From Guopingia tenuis (GTDB lineage: Bacteria; Bacillota; Clostridia; Christensenellales; Christensenellaceae), in NCBI RefSeq assembly GCF_014384805.1, contig NZ_JACRSS010000001.1, positions 496,001 to 560,000 of the forward strand: 64,000 nucleotides of DNA, given 5' to 3'. The position numbers were made by a program, and so were the translations under genes. The notes below the pieces were generated by a model. The model worked only from the letters and a program-made list of their open reading frames with translations. It did not search any database and was not told the origin of the DNA. Every line of letters begins with the position of its first letter. The first letter of the stretch is position 1. Positions 35,117 through 43,099 of the stretch are shown one piece after another.

Positions 35117-35158
35117 TTCCCGCTCCGCTGAAACGATCATTAGAATATAGTTAAGATA

Positions 35159-35187
35159 ATTATAGCACAGAAATTTTTCGACGTAAA
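35159..35187 (-). promoter_or_regulatory. Predicted promoter of ftsA-ftsZ
   Basis: Minus-strand TTTACG, 17-base spacer, perfect TATAAT, about 43 bases before the start. Confidence 0.65.
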
Positions 35188-35224
35188 CCGGCACAGACGG
35201 CCTCTCGCATGAAGTAAAAAATGG

Positions 35225-35255
35225 AAAAAAAAGAGGACATCTGTCCTCTTTTTTT
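35225..35255 (-). terminator. Terminator after the acyl-CoA synthetase gene
   Basis: Perfect 14-base-pair stem around GAGGACA/TGTCCTC with A and T runs and a 2-base loop; can work in both directions. Confidence 0.88.
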
Positions 35256-35270
35256 ATCTGTTTTCTCTTC

Positions 35271-36932
35271 TTATTTCTTTTCATCCTGCTGGCGGATCTC
35301 CACCCGGCGGATCTTTCCGCTGGTGGTTTTGGGAAGCTCGTCCACAAATTCCACGATGCGCGGATATTTATAAGGCGCCGTCACCTTTTTGACATGGTTC
35401 TGAATTTCCTTTTTCAGCTCCTCGCTGGCGGTAAAGTTCCGGTTAAGCACGATTGTCGCCTTTACCACCTGGCCACGCACCGGGTCGGGCGCCGCCGTAA
35501 CTGCGCATTCCAGAACCGATGGATGCGTCATCAGAGCATTTTCCACTTCAAAAGGCCCAATGCGGTATCCCGAACACTTAATGACATCGTCGCTGCGGCC
35601 GACAAACCAGTAATATCCGTCTGCATCCCGCCAGGCCGTGTCACCCGTGTCATACATGCCGTCATACCAGGCCCGTTTATTGGCGGCCTCGTCTTTATAA
35701 TATTCCCAGAACAGGCCCACCGGGCGGTCTTTCACAGCGTTTTTCACCACCACATGGCCCACAATGCCGTCCTCGCAGGGTTCGCCATTCTCATCCACGA
35801 TATCAATATCATAGAGAGGCGACGGCTTGCCCATGGAACCCGGCTTGATGGGGAACCACTCAAAATTTGCCATGAGCACGGAGGATTCCGTCTGCCCGAA
35901 GCCCTCGGTGAGTTCCAGACCGGTCAGGCGCTTAAACTGATAGAAAACCTCCGGATTCAGTGGCTCTCCGGCAATCGTGCAATGCTCGATGGAGGAAAGA
36001 TCATATTTTGAAATATCCTCGCGGATCAGGAAGCGGAACACCGTAGGCGGTGCGCAGAAATTTGCAGGCTTCACCCTTTCGATGGTTTCCAGCATATGAT
36101 GGGCGTCGAATTTCAAAACATCATAGGCGACGATCACAGCCCCGCAGATCCACTGCCCATAAATTTTCCCCCAGCCAAATTTGGCCCAGCCGGAATCCGC
36201 CGAAACCATATGCCGCTTTCCCTTTTCGGAATGCTGCCAGTATTTCGCCGTAACGATGTGCCCCAGGGGATGAGCAAAGGTATGCAGCACCATTTTGGGC
36301 ATGCCCGTCGTGCCCGAAGAAAAATAGATGAGCATGGGGTCTTTGGCCGTGGTCGCCTGATCCCCCGTCGGGCGTGCGAAGCTCTCGGAACAGGCCGCCG
36401 CTTCCTTTCGGAAATCGATATATGGCCCCACATTCTCCCCCACAATGCAGACGTTTTCCACGCTCCGGCATTCGCCGATTGCCGCGTCGATGTGCTCGCG
36501 GATCACCGGAAGATCCACCGCCACGATCATCTTGATTTCCGCCGCATTGCAGCGATAGATGATATCCTTTGGGGTCATGAGATAGCTTACGGGGATGATG
36601 ATAGCCCCAATCTTCTGCAGCGCCAGCATGGTCGTCCATACCTCCACCCGCTGCATCAGAATGAGCATCACCGGATCTCCCTTTTTGATCCCCTTCCCCT
36701 TCAGGAAGTTGGCAATCTGGTTGCTCTGCTTTTTAATATCCAAAAAAGATAAAATCCGGTCGTTCCCGCCTTCGTTGCAGTAATATAAAGCCGGGTCGTC
36801 CGGGCATTCCTTCGCCCATTCATCCATCACGTCATAGGCGAAGTTAAAGTTCTCAGGCACATTCACCCGGTAGTTCTGTTTGAAATCCTCGTAGGAAGAA
36901 AACTCCGTGCGAGGTAAAAAACGTTCAATCAT
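35271..36932 (-). CDS. AMP-forming acyl-CoA synthetase (acetyl-/medium-chain type)
   Basis: Activates a carboxylic acid to acyl-CoA through an acyl-adenylate. The 553-residue protein has the P-loop IYFSSGTTGMPKMV (about residue 200), the A5 motif TEGFGQTESS, A7 YDTGDTAWRDADGYYWFVGR, and the catalytic lysine in PKTTSGKIRR near the end. The N-terminal layout (FNFAYDVMDEWA) is that of acetyl-CoA synthetase-like medium-chain (MACS) enzymes; the acid is not predictable. It follows the cupin regulator by 18 bases. Confidence 0.9.
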   Translation of the reverse strand: MIERFLPRTEFSSYEDFKQNYRVNVPENFNFAYDVMDEWAKECPDDPALYYCNEGGNDRILSFLDIKKQSNQIANFLKGKGIKKGDPVMLILMQRVEVWTTMLALQKIGAIIIPVSYLMTPKDIIYRCNAAEIKMIVAVDLPVIREHIDAAIGECRSVENVCIVGENVGPYIDFRKEAAACSESFARPTGDQATTAKDPMLIYFSSGTTGMPKMVLHTFAHPLGHIVTAKYWQHSEKGKRHMVSADSGWAKFGWGKIYGQWICGAVIVAYDVLKFDAHHMLETIERVKPANFCAPPTVFRFLIREDISKYDLSSIEHCTIAGEPLNPEVFYQFKRLTGLELTEGFGQTESSVLMANFEWFPIKPGSMGKPSPLYDIDIVDENGEPCEDGIVGHVVVKNAVKDRPVGLFWEYYKDEAANKRAWYDGMYDTGDTAWRDADGYYWFVGRSDDVIKCSGYRIGPFEVENALMTHPSVLECAVTAAPDPVRGQVVKATIVLNRNFTASEELKKEIQNHVKKVTAPYKYPRIVEFVDELPKTTSGKIRRVEIRQQDEKK

Positions 36933-36950
36933 TCCGTTACCTCTTTACTG

Positions 36951-37508
36951 TCACTCGTTGATAATCGTCAAAAACCGCGCGAACCCATATTCCGCCATTT
37001 GTCCATGGGGAACCTTGGGATCGAAATAAATGCTGTCTCCCTCGTTTAAAACAAACTTGTGATCACCAAAAAGTACGGTTACCTTTCCTTCCAGGACATA
37101 GTTGAATTCCTGCCCTTTATGGGTCACCAGCTCGGGCGGCGCATCCTTGGGCAGGAGATCCACGATCATGGGATCCATATCCCGGTTGATAAAGTTATAG
37201 GCCAGAGCCGAAAAGCTATATTCCTTATAGCGCTCGATGGACATTCCTTTGCCCTTGCGGGTAATCGTATAGGTGCTCATTCTGGGAGACTCTCCGGATA
37301 ATAACACCGTGGGATCGACGCCCAGAACAGCCGCCACACCATAAATGACGCTGATGGGAATATCCAGCTGGGCATTCTCATATTTAGTATATTCCTCTTC
37401 GGAAAGGCCGATTTCTCCCGCCAGTTCCGCCGGAGACACCTCCATGATTTCCCGCAGCTCTTTAATTCGCTCGGCAACCTGCGCCACCTGTGCAACCTGT
37501 CTGTCCAT
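36951..37508 (-). CDS. XRE-family regulator with C-terminal cupin domain
   Basis: A 185-residue regulator: helix-turn-helix at about 12-66 (IKELREIMEVSPAELAGEIGLSEEEYTKYENAQLDIP) and a cupin sensor at about 110-180 (ELVTHKGQEFNYVLEGKVTVLFGDHKFVLNEGDSIYFDPKVPHGQM). Cupin histidines are visible. Such proteins often control the adjacent acyl-CoA synthetase gene in Clostridia, and here they share an operon. Start ATG 37508 has GGAGGG 5 bases upstream. Confidence 0.9.
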   Translation of the reverse strand: MDRQVAQVAQVAERIKELREIMEVSPAELAGEIGLSEEEYTKYENAQLDIPISVIYGVAAVLGVDPTVLLSGESPRMSTYTITRKGKGMSIERYKEYSFSALAYNFINRDMDPMIVDLLPKDAPPELVTHKGQEFNYVLEGKVTVLFGDHKFVLNEGDSIYFDPKVPHGQMAEYGFARFLTIINE

Positions 37509-37680
37509 GTTATCCCTCCTCACATATCCGGCGCGGGCCGGAATTATTATTTATGCAAGCCATTGCGCTTCCGGCCGCATCGGCAAGGGCCTCAAACCCT
37601 GCTTCCGTTCCCGCAAAAAACACAATCCGCATATTTTCTTCACCAGAATGGAACACGGGTTTTACAAAATCAGCCCGAAT

Positions 37681-37728
37681 GCTCCTTGTGCGCTGGGGTG
37701 CAAAAAATGCACTATTATTTTTATTATA
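37681..37728 (-). repeat. Promoter-leader module, copy A
   Basis: On the minus strand this segment starts with TATAAT, continues AAAAATA, CATTTTTTG, then CAGCGCACAAGGA. A closely similar segment lies at 43393-43440 upstream of another minus-strand gene. In copy A the downstream hairpin is degraded. Confidence 0.5.
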
Positions 37729-37751
37729 GCACGCCGCCGGTCCTTTGTGTA
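37723..37751 (-). promoter_or_regulatory. Predicted promoter of the cupin regulator operon
   Basis: Minus-strand TACACA, 17-base spacer, perfect TATAAT. The leader to the regulator start is about 210 bases, long enough for more structure. Confidence 0.5.
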
Positions 37752-37759
37752 GTTTCGGA

Positions 37760-37788
37760 TTGTTTTTTTTATTCTGCCCCACTATAAT
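37760..37788 (+). promoter_or_regulatory. Predicted promoter of the DUF1294-MBL-DUF3006 operon
   Basis: TTGTTT, 17-base spacer, perfect TATAAT, about 35 bases upstream of the TTG start. Its -35 box is 8 bases from that of the divergent regulator promoter. Confidence 0.7.
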
Positions 37789-37799
37789 AGAGGCAGAAT
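37771..37799. promoter_or_regulatory. Inverted repeat bracketing the -10 box (possible operator)
   Basis: ATTCTGCC (37771-37778) and GGCAGAAT (37792-37799), perfect 8-base arms around a 13-base loop that contains TATAAT. Followed by ATTTTTTT, so it could also act as a terminator-like hairpin. Confidence 0.45.
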
Positions 37800-37822
37800 A
37801 TTTTTTTGTGGAGGTCAGGAAT

Positions 37823-38095
37823 TTGCTGGCTGGCATCGCCGTTTTTGCCGGAATCAATATTGCCGCCTTTGCCCTTTGCGGCATCGATAAGAGCCGGGCG
37901 CGCCGCCATGCATGCCGGATTCCCGAGGCCGTTCTGCTCGGCTTGGGCTTTTTTGGCGGAGCGCTGGGGATGGCTTTGGGGATGCTGCTGTTCCATCATA
38001 AAACACGGCACTTGAAGTTCACGCTTCTGGTTCCCCTGTTTTTTCTTCTGCAAATCTTCCTGCTTCTCTGGCTGCATCTCCATTTCTTTTTATAA
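37823..38095 (+). CDS. DUF1294 family membrane protein
   Basis: A 90-residue protein with three membrane segments and the DUF1294 signature GIDKSRARRHACRIPEAVLLGLGFFGGALGMALGMLLFHHKT. The start is a TTG at 37823 with GGAGG 8 bases upstream; the frame is open further up but crosses the promoter. First gene of the unit with the MBL protein 12 bases downstream. Function of the family is unknown. Confidence 0.85.
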   Translation: MLAGIAVFAGINIAAFALCGIDKSRARRHACRIPEAVLLGLGFFGGALGMALGMLLFHHKTRHLKFTLLVPLFFLLQIFLLLWLHLHFFL

Positions 38096-38107
38096 AACGA
38101 GGTTTCT

Positions 38108-39190
38108 ATGAAATACTGCAAAAGAGTTCTGCTTCTCCTGCTGGCTATCTTGGCGGCCATCTCTTTTTGGGGCTGTGAATTCATCTCTCAAACGGCCCGG
38201 GAGAGCCACCCGGCTTCCCAGGCGCCAGTTTCCCAGGCGGCGGGGATCACTTTTGGAAACGGGAAATTAGAGGTGGCCTTTCTGGACGTGGGCCAGGGCG
38301 ACAGCATACTGCTGAAAACGCCGGGCGACAAGGTCATGCTCATCGATGCCGGGGAATCCACGGCCAGACAGGCCGTGAAGGAGGCACTCGATTCCAGCGG
38401 TATAGAGCGCATCGACGTCCTCATTGCTACGCATCCCGATTCCGACCACATCGGCAGCATGCAGATGGTGGTGGAGAATTATGAGATCGGCGAGATCTAT
38501 ATGCCCAAGGTCAACCATACCACAAAGACCTATCAGAATCTTCTTCAGGCCATTTCGGATAAAGGCATGAAAATCAAAGCCGCCCGCGCCGGGAAGTCCA
38601 TCGCTATAGACGATGCCCTGCAAGTGGAGATTCTCGGCCCGGTTTCCGAGGAATACTCCAATACCAATAACTATTCCGTCATCTGCCGCGTCACCTATGG
38701 AGACACGCGCTTCTTATTCCTGGGCGACGCCGAACATGAGGCCCAGGAGGAGGCCATGGCCGCAGCCCCGGAATCTTTCCGCGCCGATGTGCTGAAACTG
38801 GCGCATCACGGCAGCTCCAATGGTATCTCCGCCGAGCTTCTGGAAGCCGTGCAGCCTCGGTATGGCGTAATCTCCTGCGGCGCCGACAATTCCTATGGCC
38901 ATCCCCATCGGGAAACTCTGGACCTTTTGGCAAAATACCGGATCGAAACCTTCCGCACGGATAAACTGGGTACGATTGTCGCCGCATCGGATGGAGAAAC
39001 CATCACCTTCAACAAAACCGGCGAAATTCTGGAGGATATCTATGGCGGCCAGACCGTATATAAGACCCGGACCGGGAAAACCTATCATCGGGAGGGCTGT
39101 TCTTCCCTTTCCGGAGGCGGCACGCCTCTCACTATTGAGCAGGCGCGTGAGGCCGGTCTCACGCCTTGCAAAAAATGCTTTACATCCTGA
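38108..39190 (+). CDS. ComEC-like secreted metallo-beta-lactamase-fold protein
   Basis: A 360-residue exported protein: signal sequence with a cysteine at its end (LLLLLLAILAAISFWGC, weak lipobox), then the MBL domain like the C-terminal part of ComEC (VAFLDVGQGDSILLKTPGDKVMLIDAG, ATHPDSDHIGSM with metal ligands, LFLGDAEHEAQ, LKLAHHGSSNG), and a short C-terminal zinc-ribbon-like tail (TYHREGCSSLSG...CKKCF) often seen on these proteins. The ComEC family is thought to cut DNA during uptake; the role of this stand-alone form is unknown. Confidence 0.88.
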   Translation: MKYCKRVLLLLLAILAAISFWGCEFISQTARESHPASQAPVSQAAGITFGNGKLEVAFLDVGQGDSILLKTPGDKVMLIDAGESTARQAVKEALDSSGIERIDVLIATHPDSDHIGSMQMVVENYEIGEIYMPKVNHTTKTYQNLLQAISDKGMKIKAARAGKSIAIDDALQVEILGPVSEEYSNTNNYSVICRVTYGDTRFLFLGDAEHEAQEEAMAAAPESFRADVLKLAHHGSSNGISAELLEAVQPRYGVISCGADNSYGHPHRETLDLLAKYRIETFRTDKLGTIVAASDGETITFNKTGEILEDIYGGQTVYKTRTGKTYHREGCSSLSGGGTPLTIEQAREAGLTPCKKCFTS

Positions 39191-39201
39191 GGAGGAATTT
39201 T

Positions 39202-39405
39202 ATGTTTGTGACGATTGACCGCCTGGAAGGCGAAAATGCTGTAATCGAGCTGGAAACTACCGATATGGTCTGCGTCCCCCTCGCGCTCTTTCGGGGGCTC
39301 GGCGTGAAGGAGGGCGACGTTTTGGAAATTCAGGTCAGCAAAAAAGAAACCCAGGCGCGGCGCGCCCGGGTGCAGAAGCTGATGGACGATTTATTCGAGG
39401 ATTAA
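39202..39405 (+). CDS. DUF3006 family protein
   Basis: A 67-residue protein starting MFVTIDRLEGENAVIELE and with VCVPLALFRGLGVKEGDVLEIQVSK, the DUF3006 pattern of a small beta-barrel-like fold. The family is commonly encoded directly after the ComEC-like MBL protein, as here (11-base gap, AGGAGG site). Its 3' end overlaps the convergent Sfp-type gene by 15 bases. Confidence 0.87.
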   Translation: MFVTIDRLEGENAVIELETTDMVCVPLALFRGLGVKEGDVLEIQVSKKETQARRARVQKLMDDLFED

Positions 39406-40032
39406 GGCGCCAAGCTCCTCCGGCTTCACGATGCAAAGCGGCGGGATCTCTCCTTCCGCACAGATCGAGTATGCCATATCCCCAATGTTTCCGCAGGCAA
39501 AAGAATATCCCTCATAATCAAAATGGGGGATTTTTTTTATGGGGAAAGCGGCCTTTCTCTCCTCATTCAGCCGGATTCCCGTGCCCCGGGCCTTTTCATA
39601 GCTCTCCAATATCGTCCAGCAGGCATAAAAATCCTCCGGCTTTTCCAGCGCTTCTATCTCCTCCCGGAGCAGAACACGCCGAGCCGCCCGGGCGTCATAT
39701 GCCGGGCGAACGAATTCCACATCCACTCCAATTGCACTTTCGTGGAGTCCCGCCATCACTGCATCGCCGGAATGGCTGATGGAAAAACGCAGCGGAAACT
39801 CTGCAAAAACCGGCTGACCCTGCCCAGTGATCTTCATGGGCGGCAAGCGGCCAATTCCCTTTTCCCGGCGCAGGCCATAGAGCAAAAGTCCCCGCCCCAA
39901 AAGGAATTTTCGGCGCGCCGCCGGATGTTTCAGGGAATCCAGACGCTCACGGGAGCATGGATCCAGCAGGCCGCGCAGACATTCCGCCCAATCATATTCC
40001 ATTTGAGAAACGCCGCTTAAAAAATAGACCAT
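39391..40032 (-). CDS. 4'-phosphopantetheinyl transferase (Sfp type)
   Basis: Transfers phosphopantetheine from CoA to a carrier protein. At 213 residues it has Sfp blocks: HPAARRKFLLGRGLLLYGL, the substrate motif FSISHSGDAVMA, IGVDVEFV with the metal Asp/Glu, and a last motif FYACWTILESYEKARGTG. Family consensus there is W-x-x-K-E-A-x-x-K; here the first Lys and the Ala are replaced, but the catalytic Glu and last Lys are kept. No carrier protein or synthase is nearby, so the target is unknown. Confidence 0.85.
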   Translation of the reverse strand: MVYFLSGVSQMEYDWAECLRGLLDPCSRERLDSLKHPAARRKFLLGRGLLLYGLRREKGIGRLPPMKITGQGQPVFAEFPLRFSISHSGDAVMAGLHESAIGVDVEFVRPAYDARAARRVLLREEIEALEKPEDFYACWTILESYEKARGTGIRLNEERKAAFPIKKIPHFDYEGYSFACGNIGDMAYSICAEGEIPPLCIVKPEELGALILE

Positions 40033-40109
40033 GCCCTGCCCTCCTGCGTTTATTATAACAAAAATAAAGCGTCGGTGAAAAAAATTTTGAATCTATCCAT
40101 AAATAGTTT

Positions 40110-40757
40110 TCATTCGCTCCAATCTAAAATTCCATCTGTATTTCTTACCCATTCAATTCCATATGCGAAATTCGGATTGACAGAGAAATTTTCTATTTGT
40201 TCTTTGGTCAAAAGGCCAGCGAGTACATCTTCTTTCATCTTCTCCTTGTCTTTTGAGGAATCCTTTTCATATATTGAATAGAAAAATACATCATAGCCCA
40301 AATCTTTCATTCTTTTCAATTCCTCTATTTGTTCCTCCATTGCAACAGGGCCTTTATCCGATGAGATAAAAATTTGAACAAAAAACAGAGCATCTTCATT
40401 GTTTTCCATGGCTTTTTTTACTTCTTCTGCCACAAAACATTTTCCCACTAAAAACATGTAACTTGGAGGGGCAGCGGAATAGTCAGAAGAGATCACAATT
40501 TTCTTTCCGGTTTTGTTTTCTTCCATCCCATGAACCGTTTCGGAAAGAGGTCTATCTTCCATCGGAAATGCAGGGATGTGTTGCATTATCGATATTGTCA
40601 AGCAGCACAAGATGGCAGTAACCGCAAAAACAAAAGTAATTTTTTGTGTCTTTTTCCCCCGTACTTTTGCTTTTTGCTCCAAACATTTTTTCATTTCCTC
40701 CGGAAATTCTTTTCGCAGACAAATTTTGTCCATTGCGCTTTTATAATTATTCTCCAT
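40110..40757 (-). CDS. Putative anti-sigma factor / membrane protein
   Basis: Not assigned to a named family. The 215-residue protein has a cytoplasmic N-terminus (about 1-38, Lys-rich), one membrane helix (KITFVFAVTAILCCLTISIM, about 39-58) and an outer domain. It overlaps the 3' end of the sigma-factor gene by 11 bases, the usual place for an anti-sigma factor, and that is the main basis of the call. The outer part ends with GLLTKEQIENFSVNPNFAYGIEWVRN. Base composition is much richer in AT than the flanking genes. Confidence 0.65.
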   Translation of the reverse strand: MENNYKSAMDKICLRKEFPEEMKKCLEQKAKVRGKKTQKITFVFAVTAILCCLTISIMQHIPAFPMEDRPLSETVHGMEENKTGKKIVISSDYSAAPPSYMFLVGKCFVAEEVKKAMENNEDALFFVQIFISSDKGPVAMEEQIEELKRMKDLGYDVFFYSIYEKDSSKDKEKMKEDVLAGLLTKEQIENFSVNPNFAYGIEWVRNTDGILDWSE

Positions 40758-41238
40758 ACCATTGCTCTCCCAAAATATTTTTCAGTATTTTTCTTCCACG
40801 ATCCAGCCATGTCCCGATTGTGGATGGTTTTTGTTTCAGAATCTTTGCTATTTGCTTAATCGAGTACCCTTCGTAATAAAATAAATGAATCGTCACCCGA
40901 TACTTTTCTTCAAGCGACAGCACAAACTGCAAAAGTTCATAATCCTTTCTCGGCAGATAAATCAGTTCCTTTTCCATAGCAGGGGTTATCATTACCATCT
41001 TTTTTCTTGCCCGATGCGCCAAAATATTCTTGCATTTGTTGCTGGCCACCTTAAACAGCCATGCTTTTCTACCGGATTCTGAAATAAAAACCGGTTGCCT
41101 CTCCAACATAGCCAGCAGAGTATCCTGGACAATATCTTCTGCATCCTTGGAATTTTTCAAATAAGAATATGCAAAACGAAATAACGGCAGTCCATATGTC
41201 TCAACCACGGTTTCTGTCATCCGTTCCATACTATTCAA
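40747..41238 (-). CDS. ECF-type RNA polymerase sigma factor
   Basis: A 163-residue sigma-70 family protein with region 2 (LPLFRFAYSYLKNSKDAEDIVQDTLLAMLER, about 17-47) and region 4 (LLQFVLSLEEKYRVTIHLFYYEGYSIKQIAKILKQKPSTIGTWLDRGRKIL, about 102-155), no region 3: the ECF layout. TTG 41238 has GGAGG 9 bases upstream; an ATG three codons later is the alternative. Coupled to the putative anti-sigma gene. Both genes are AT-rich compared with the rest of the window, suggesting recent acquisition. Confidence 0.9.
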   Translation of the reverse strand: MNSMERMTETVVETYGLPLFRFAYSYLKNSKDAEDIVQDTLLAMLERQPVFISESGRKAWLFKVASNKCKNILAHRARKKMVMITPAMEKELIYLPRKDYELLQFVLSLEEKYRVTIHLFYYEGYSIKQIAKILKQKPSTIGTWLDRGRKILKNILGEQWYGE

Positions 41239-41337
41239 TCATCCCCACCTCCTATCTAATACTATAACAAAATTGAACGACCTTTTTTCTCATCAATATA
41301 GTTTTAATTTTTTCCACTTCCTAATCTATTCCCACAA

Positions 41338-41366
41338 AAAAATGGCGCGGCCACCGCGCCATTTTT
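41338..41366 (-). terminator. Terminator after the amidase gene
   Basis: ATGGCGCGG/CCGCGCCAT stem with a 3-base loop, A and T runs on the two sides, 10 bases past the amidase stop. Confidence 0.9.
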
Positions 41367-41376
41367 CTCGGCTGCC

Positions 41377-41985
41377 TCAGAAAAGGACGCCGTTATAACG
41401 GTTTTGCAGCAGGGCAACGTTTTCCGGCGTATCCGGCACATAGTTGATGCCGAAATTCTGCAGGATGCCCTGGGAGATTGCCTGCCCAATCTCATAGATA
41501 TTGTCGATAATGAATTGGGCGTCATCCGGGTTATCGTGGAATCCAACCTCCGCCAGAACGGCCGGGGCCACCGTCCGGCGCAGCTCATACATTCCCTGCC
41601 CGTTGAAGGTACTATATCCCTCTTTCACGCCCAGATCCGAAGTCGGGGTCAGAGGTTCCAGGAATTCAAAGATATCCCGGGCCAGGGCTTCGCCCGCGCC
41701 GCCAAAGCGGTGCGTATAGATCTCCGCACCCCGGGCCTGCCCGTTTGCCGCATTGGAATGCAGGGCGACGTGAACCGTCGGCCCGATGGCGTTGGATTCC
41801 CGGACGACCTCCGCCAGCGACATCTCCGGGCGGTTCCGGGCAACGTCCAGCCCATGCCGCTCCAGCTCATATTGCACAACATCTGCCAGCAGATTCATGC
41901 GCTGTTCTTCCGTGCCATAATTGCCGACCCCCACATTCCATTCCTGCAGGGAAGGCGATAAATACACATCTACCATTTCCGCCAT
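41377..41985 (-). CDS. N-acetylmuramoyl-L-alanine amidase (Amidase_3 type)
   Basis: Peptidoglycan amidase domain of 202 residues with no signal peptide. Visible are the Glu of the TEEQRMNLLAD segment, VHVALHSNAANGQARGAEIYTH with a zinc His, and the catalytic Glu in VLAEVGFHDNPDDAQFI. The usual first zinc motif GHGG is replaced by YLSPSLQEWNVGVGNYG, which I recall as typical of a Clostridial subfamily. Lack of a signal suggests release by lysis or a spore role. ATG 41985 has GGAGG 8 bases upstream. Confidence 0.87.
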   Translation of the reverse strand: MAEMVDVYLSPSLQEWNVGVGNYGTEEQRMNLLADVVQYELERHGLDVARNRPEMSLAEVVRESNAIGPTVHVALHSNAANGQARGAEIYTHRFGGAGEALARDIFEFLEPLTPTSDLGVKEGYSTFNGQGMYELRRTVAPAVLAEVGFHDNPDDAQFIIDNIYEIGQAISQGILQNFGINYVPDTPENVALLQNRYNGVLF

Positions 41986-42051
41986 TTTGAATACCTCCGT
42001 TTTCAGCTTCATTACCAGTATAGTCCGAGGCTTCTAAATATGTGCAAACAA

Positions 42052-42076
42052 AAAAGGCGCGCAAAGCGCGCCTTTT
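42052..42076 (-). terminator. Terminator after the aldo/keto reductase gene
   Basis: AAAAGGCGCGC/GCGCGCCTTTT stem with a 3-base loop, followed by TTTGTTTG on the minus strand. Confidence 0.88.
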
Positions 42077-42089
42077 GGGGCTCCCTGAT

Positions 42090-42935
42090 TTAATATGGCT
42101 CCTTGTCTGTCACATGGAACAGATAGGGATCTTCCCCGCAGACAATGCGGTCCTCGTTCAAATCCCGCATAATCTGCATCTCCTCTTCCGTCAGCTCAAA
42201 ATCGAAGATATCCGCATTGCTGACAATGCGTTCCTCCTTGCTGGTCCGGGGAACAAGAGGAATCCTTTCCTGGAACAGGAAACGAATGGTCACCTGCACG
42301 CAGCTCTTTGCGTATTTTGCCGCAATTTTCTGGATCGTGGCGTCCTCATTGACTGCGCCGCGGCAGATGGGAGTATACGCCTCAATTTGAATATTATTGG
42401 CTTCGCAGTATTTGCGTAGTTCCACATGCTGATTATACGGATTATATTCCACCTGATTGACCATGGGGACGATCTCGCATTCCTCTTTGATGCGTTCCAG
42501 CCATTCTTCATAGAAATTGGATACGCCGATGGCGCGGATCCGCCCTTCCTTATAGAGCTGTTCCATGGCTTTCCAGGTATCCACATACAGATTATGGTTG
42601 GGGCAGGGCCAATGAATCAGATACAGGTCAATATAATCCGTCTGCAGCTGTTTGACGGAAAAATCAAATGCCTTCATGGTTTTGTCATAACCGTGCATGC
42701 TGTTCCAAACCTTGGTGGTAATGAATAGCTCCTTGCGATCCAAACCGCAGTTTTTCACTGCCTCGCCTACTACGTTCTCGTTGCCGTAGTCCGTCGCCGT
42801 ATCCAAATTGCGGTAACCGTGCTCAATGGCATAAATCATCTTCCGCGGGTCCTTGATAAACACAGTCCCAAAGCCCAGAATCGGCATCTGCACACCGTTA
42901 GACAGAGTTACACAATCTTTGATCGATCCACTCAT
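42090..42935 (-). CDS. Aldo/keto reductase
   Basis: NADPH-dependent carbonyl reductase with TIM-barrel fold, 281 residues. Catalytic tetrad: Asp and Tyr in NLDTATDYGNE, Lys in FITTKVWNS, His in LYLIHWPCPN. Further signatures are GRIRAIGVSNFYEEWLE and the NADP-binding RFLFQERIPLVPRTSKEERI. Close to plant/yeast-type AKR 5 enzymes. Substrate unknown; stands alone between two terminators. Confidence 0.93.
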   Translation of the reverse strand: MSGSIKDCVTLSNGVQMPILGFGTVFIKDPRKMIYAIEHGYRNLDTATDYGNENVVGEAVKNCGLDRKELFITTKVWNSMHGYDKTMKAFDFSVKQLQTDYIDLYLIHWPCPNHNLYVDTWKAMEQLYKEGRIRAIGVSNFYEEWLERIKEECEIVPMVNQVEYNPYNQHVELRKYCEANNIQIEAYTPICRGAVNEDATIQKIAAKYAKSCVQVTIRFLFQERIPLVPRTSKEERIVSNADIFDFELTEEEMQIMRDLNEDRIVCGEDPYLFHVTDKEPY

Positions 42936-43063
42936 TTCGTTTCCTCTCTTTCATCCTTTGGAGCATTTCCGTCCGTTTTTCAAATCTTTTTTCTTCCTGG
43001 AAAATTCAAATCTTCCCCTATATCGTACCAAATATTGCGGCAAAATGCAATCCCGGGAAAAAG

Positions 43064-43093
43064 AAAAACAGCCGGCAAAGCCAGCTGTTTTTT
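43064..43093 (-). terminator. Terminator after the small membrane protein gene
   Basis: AAACAGC and GGC pair with GCC and GCTGTTT, then TTCTTTTT on the minus strand; 7 bases past the stop. Confidence 0.8.
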
Positions 43094-43099
43094 CGGCGT

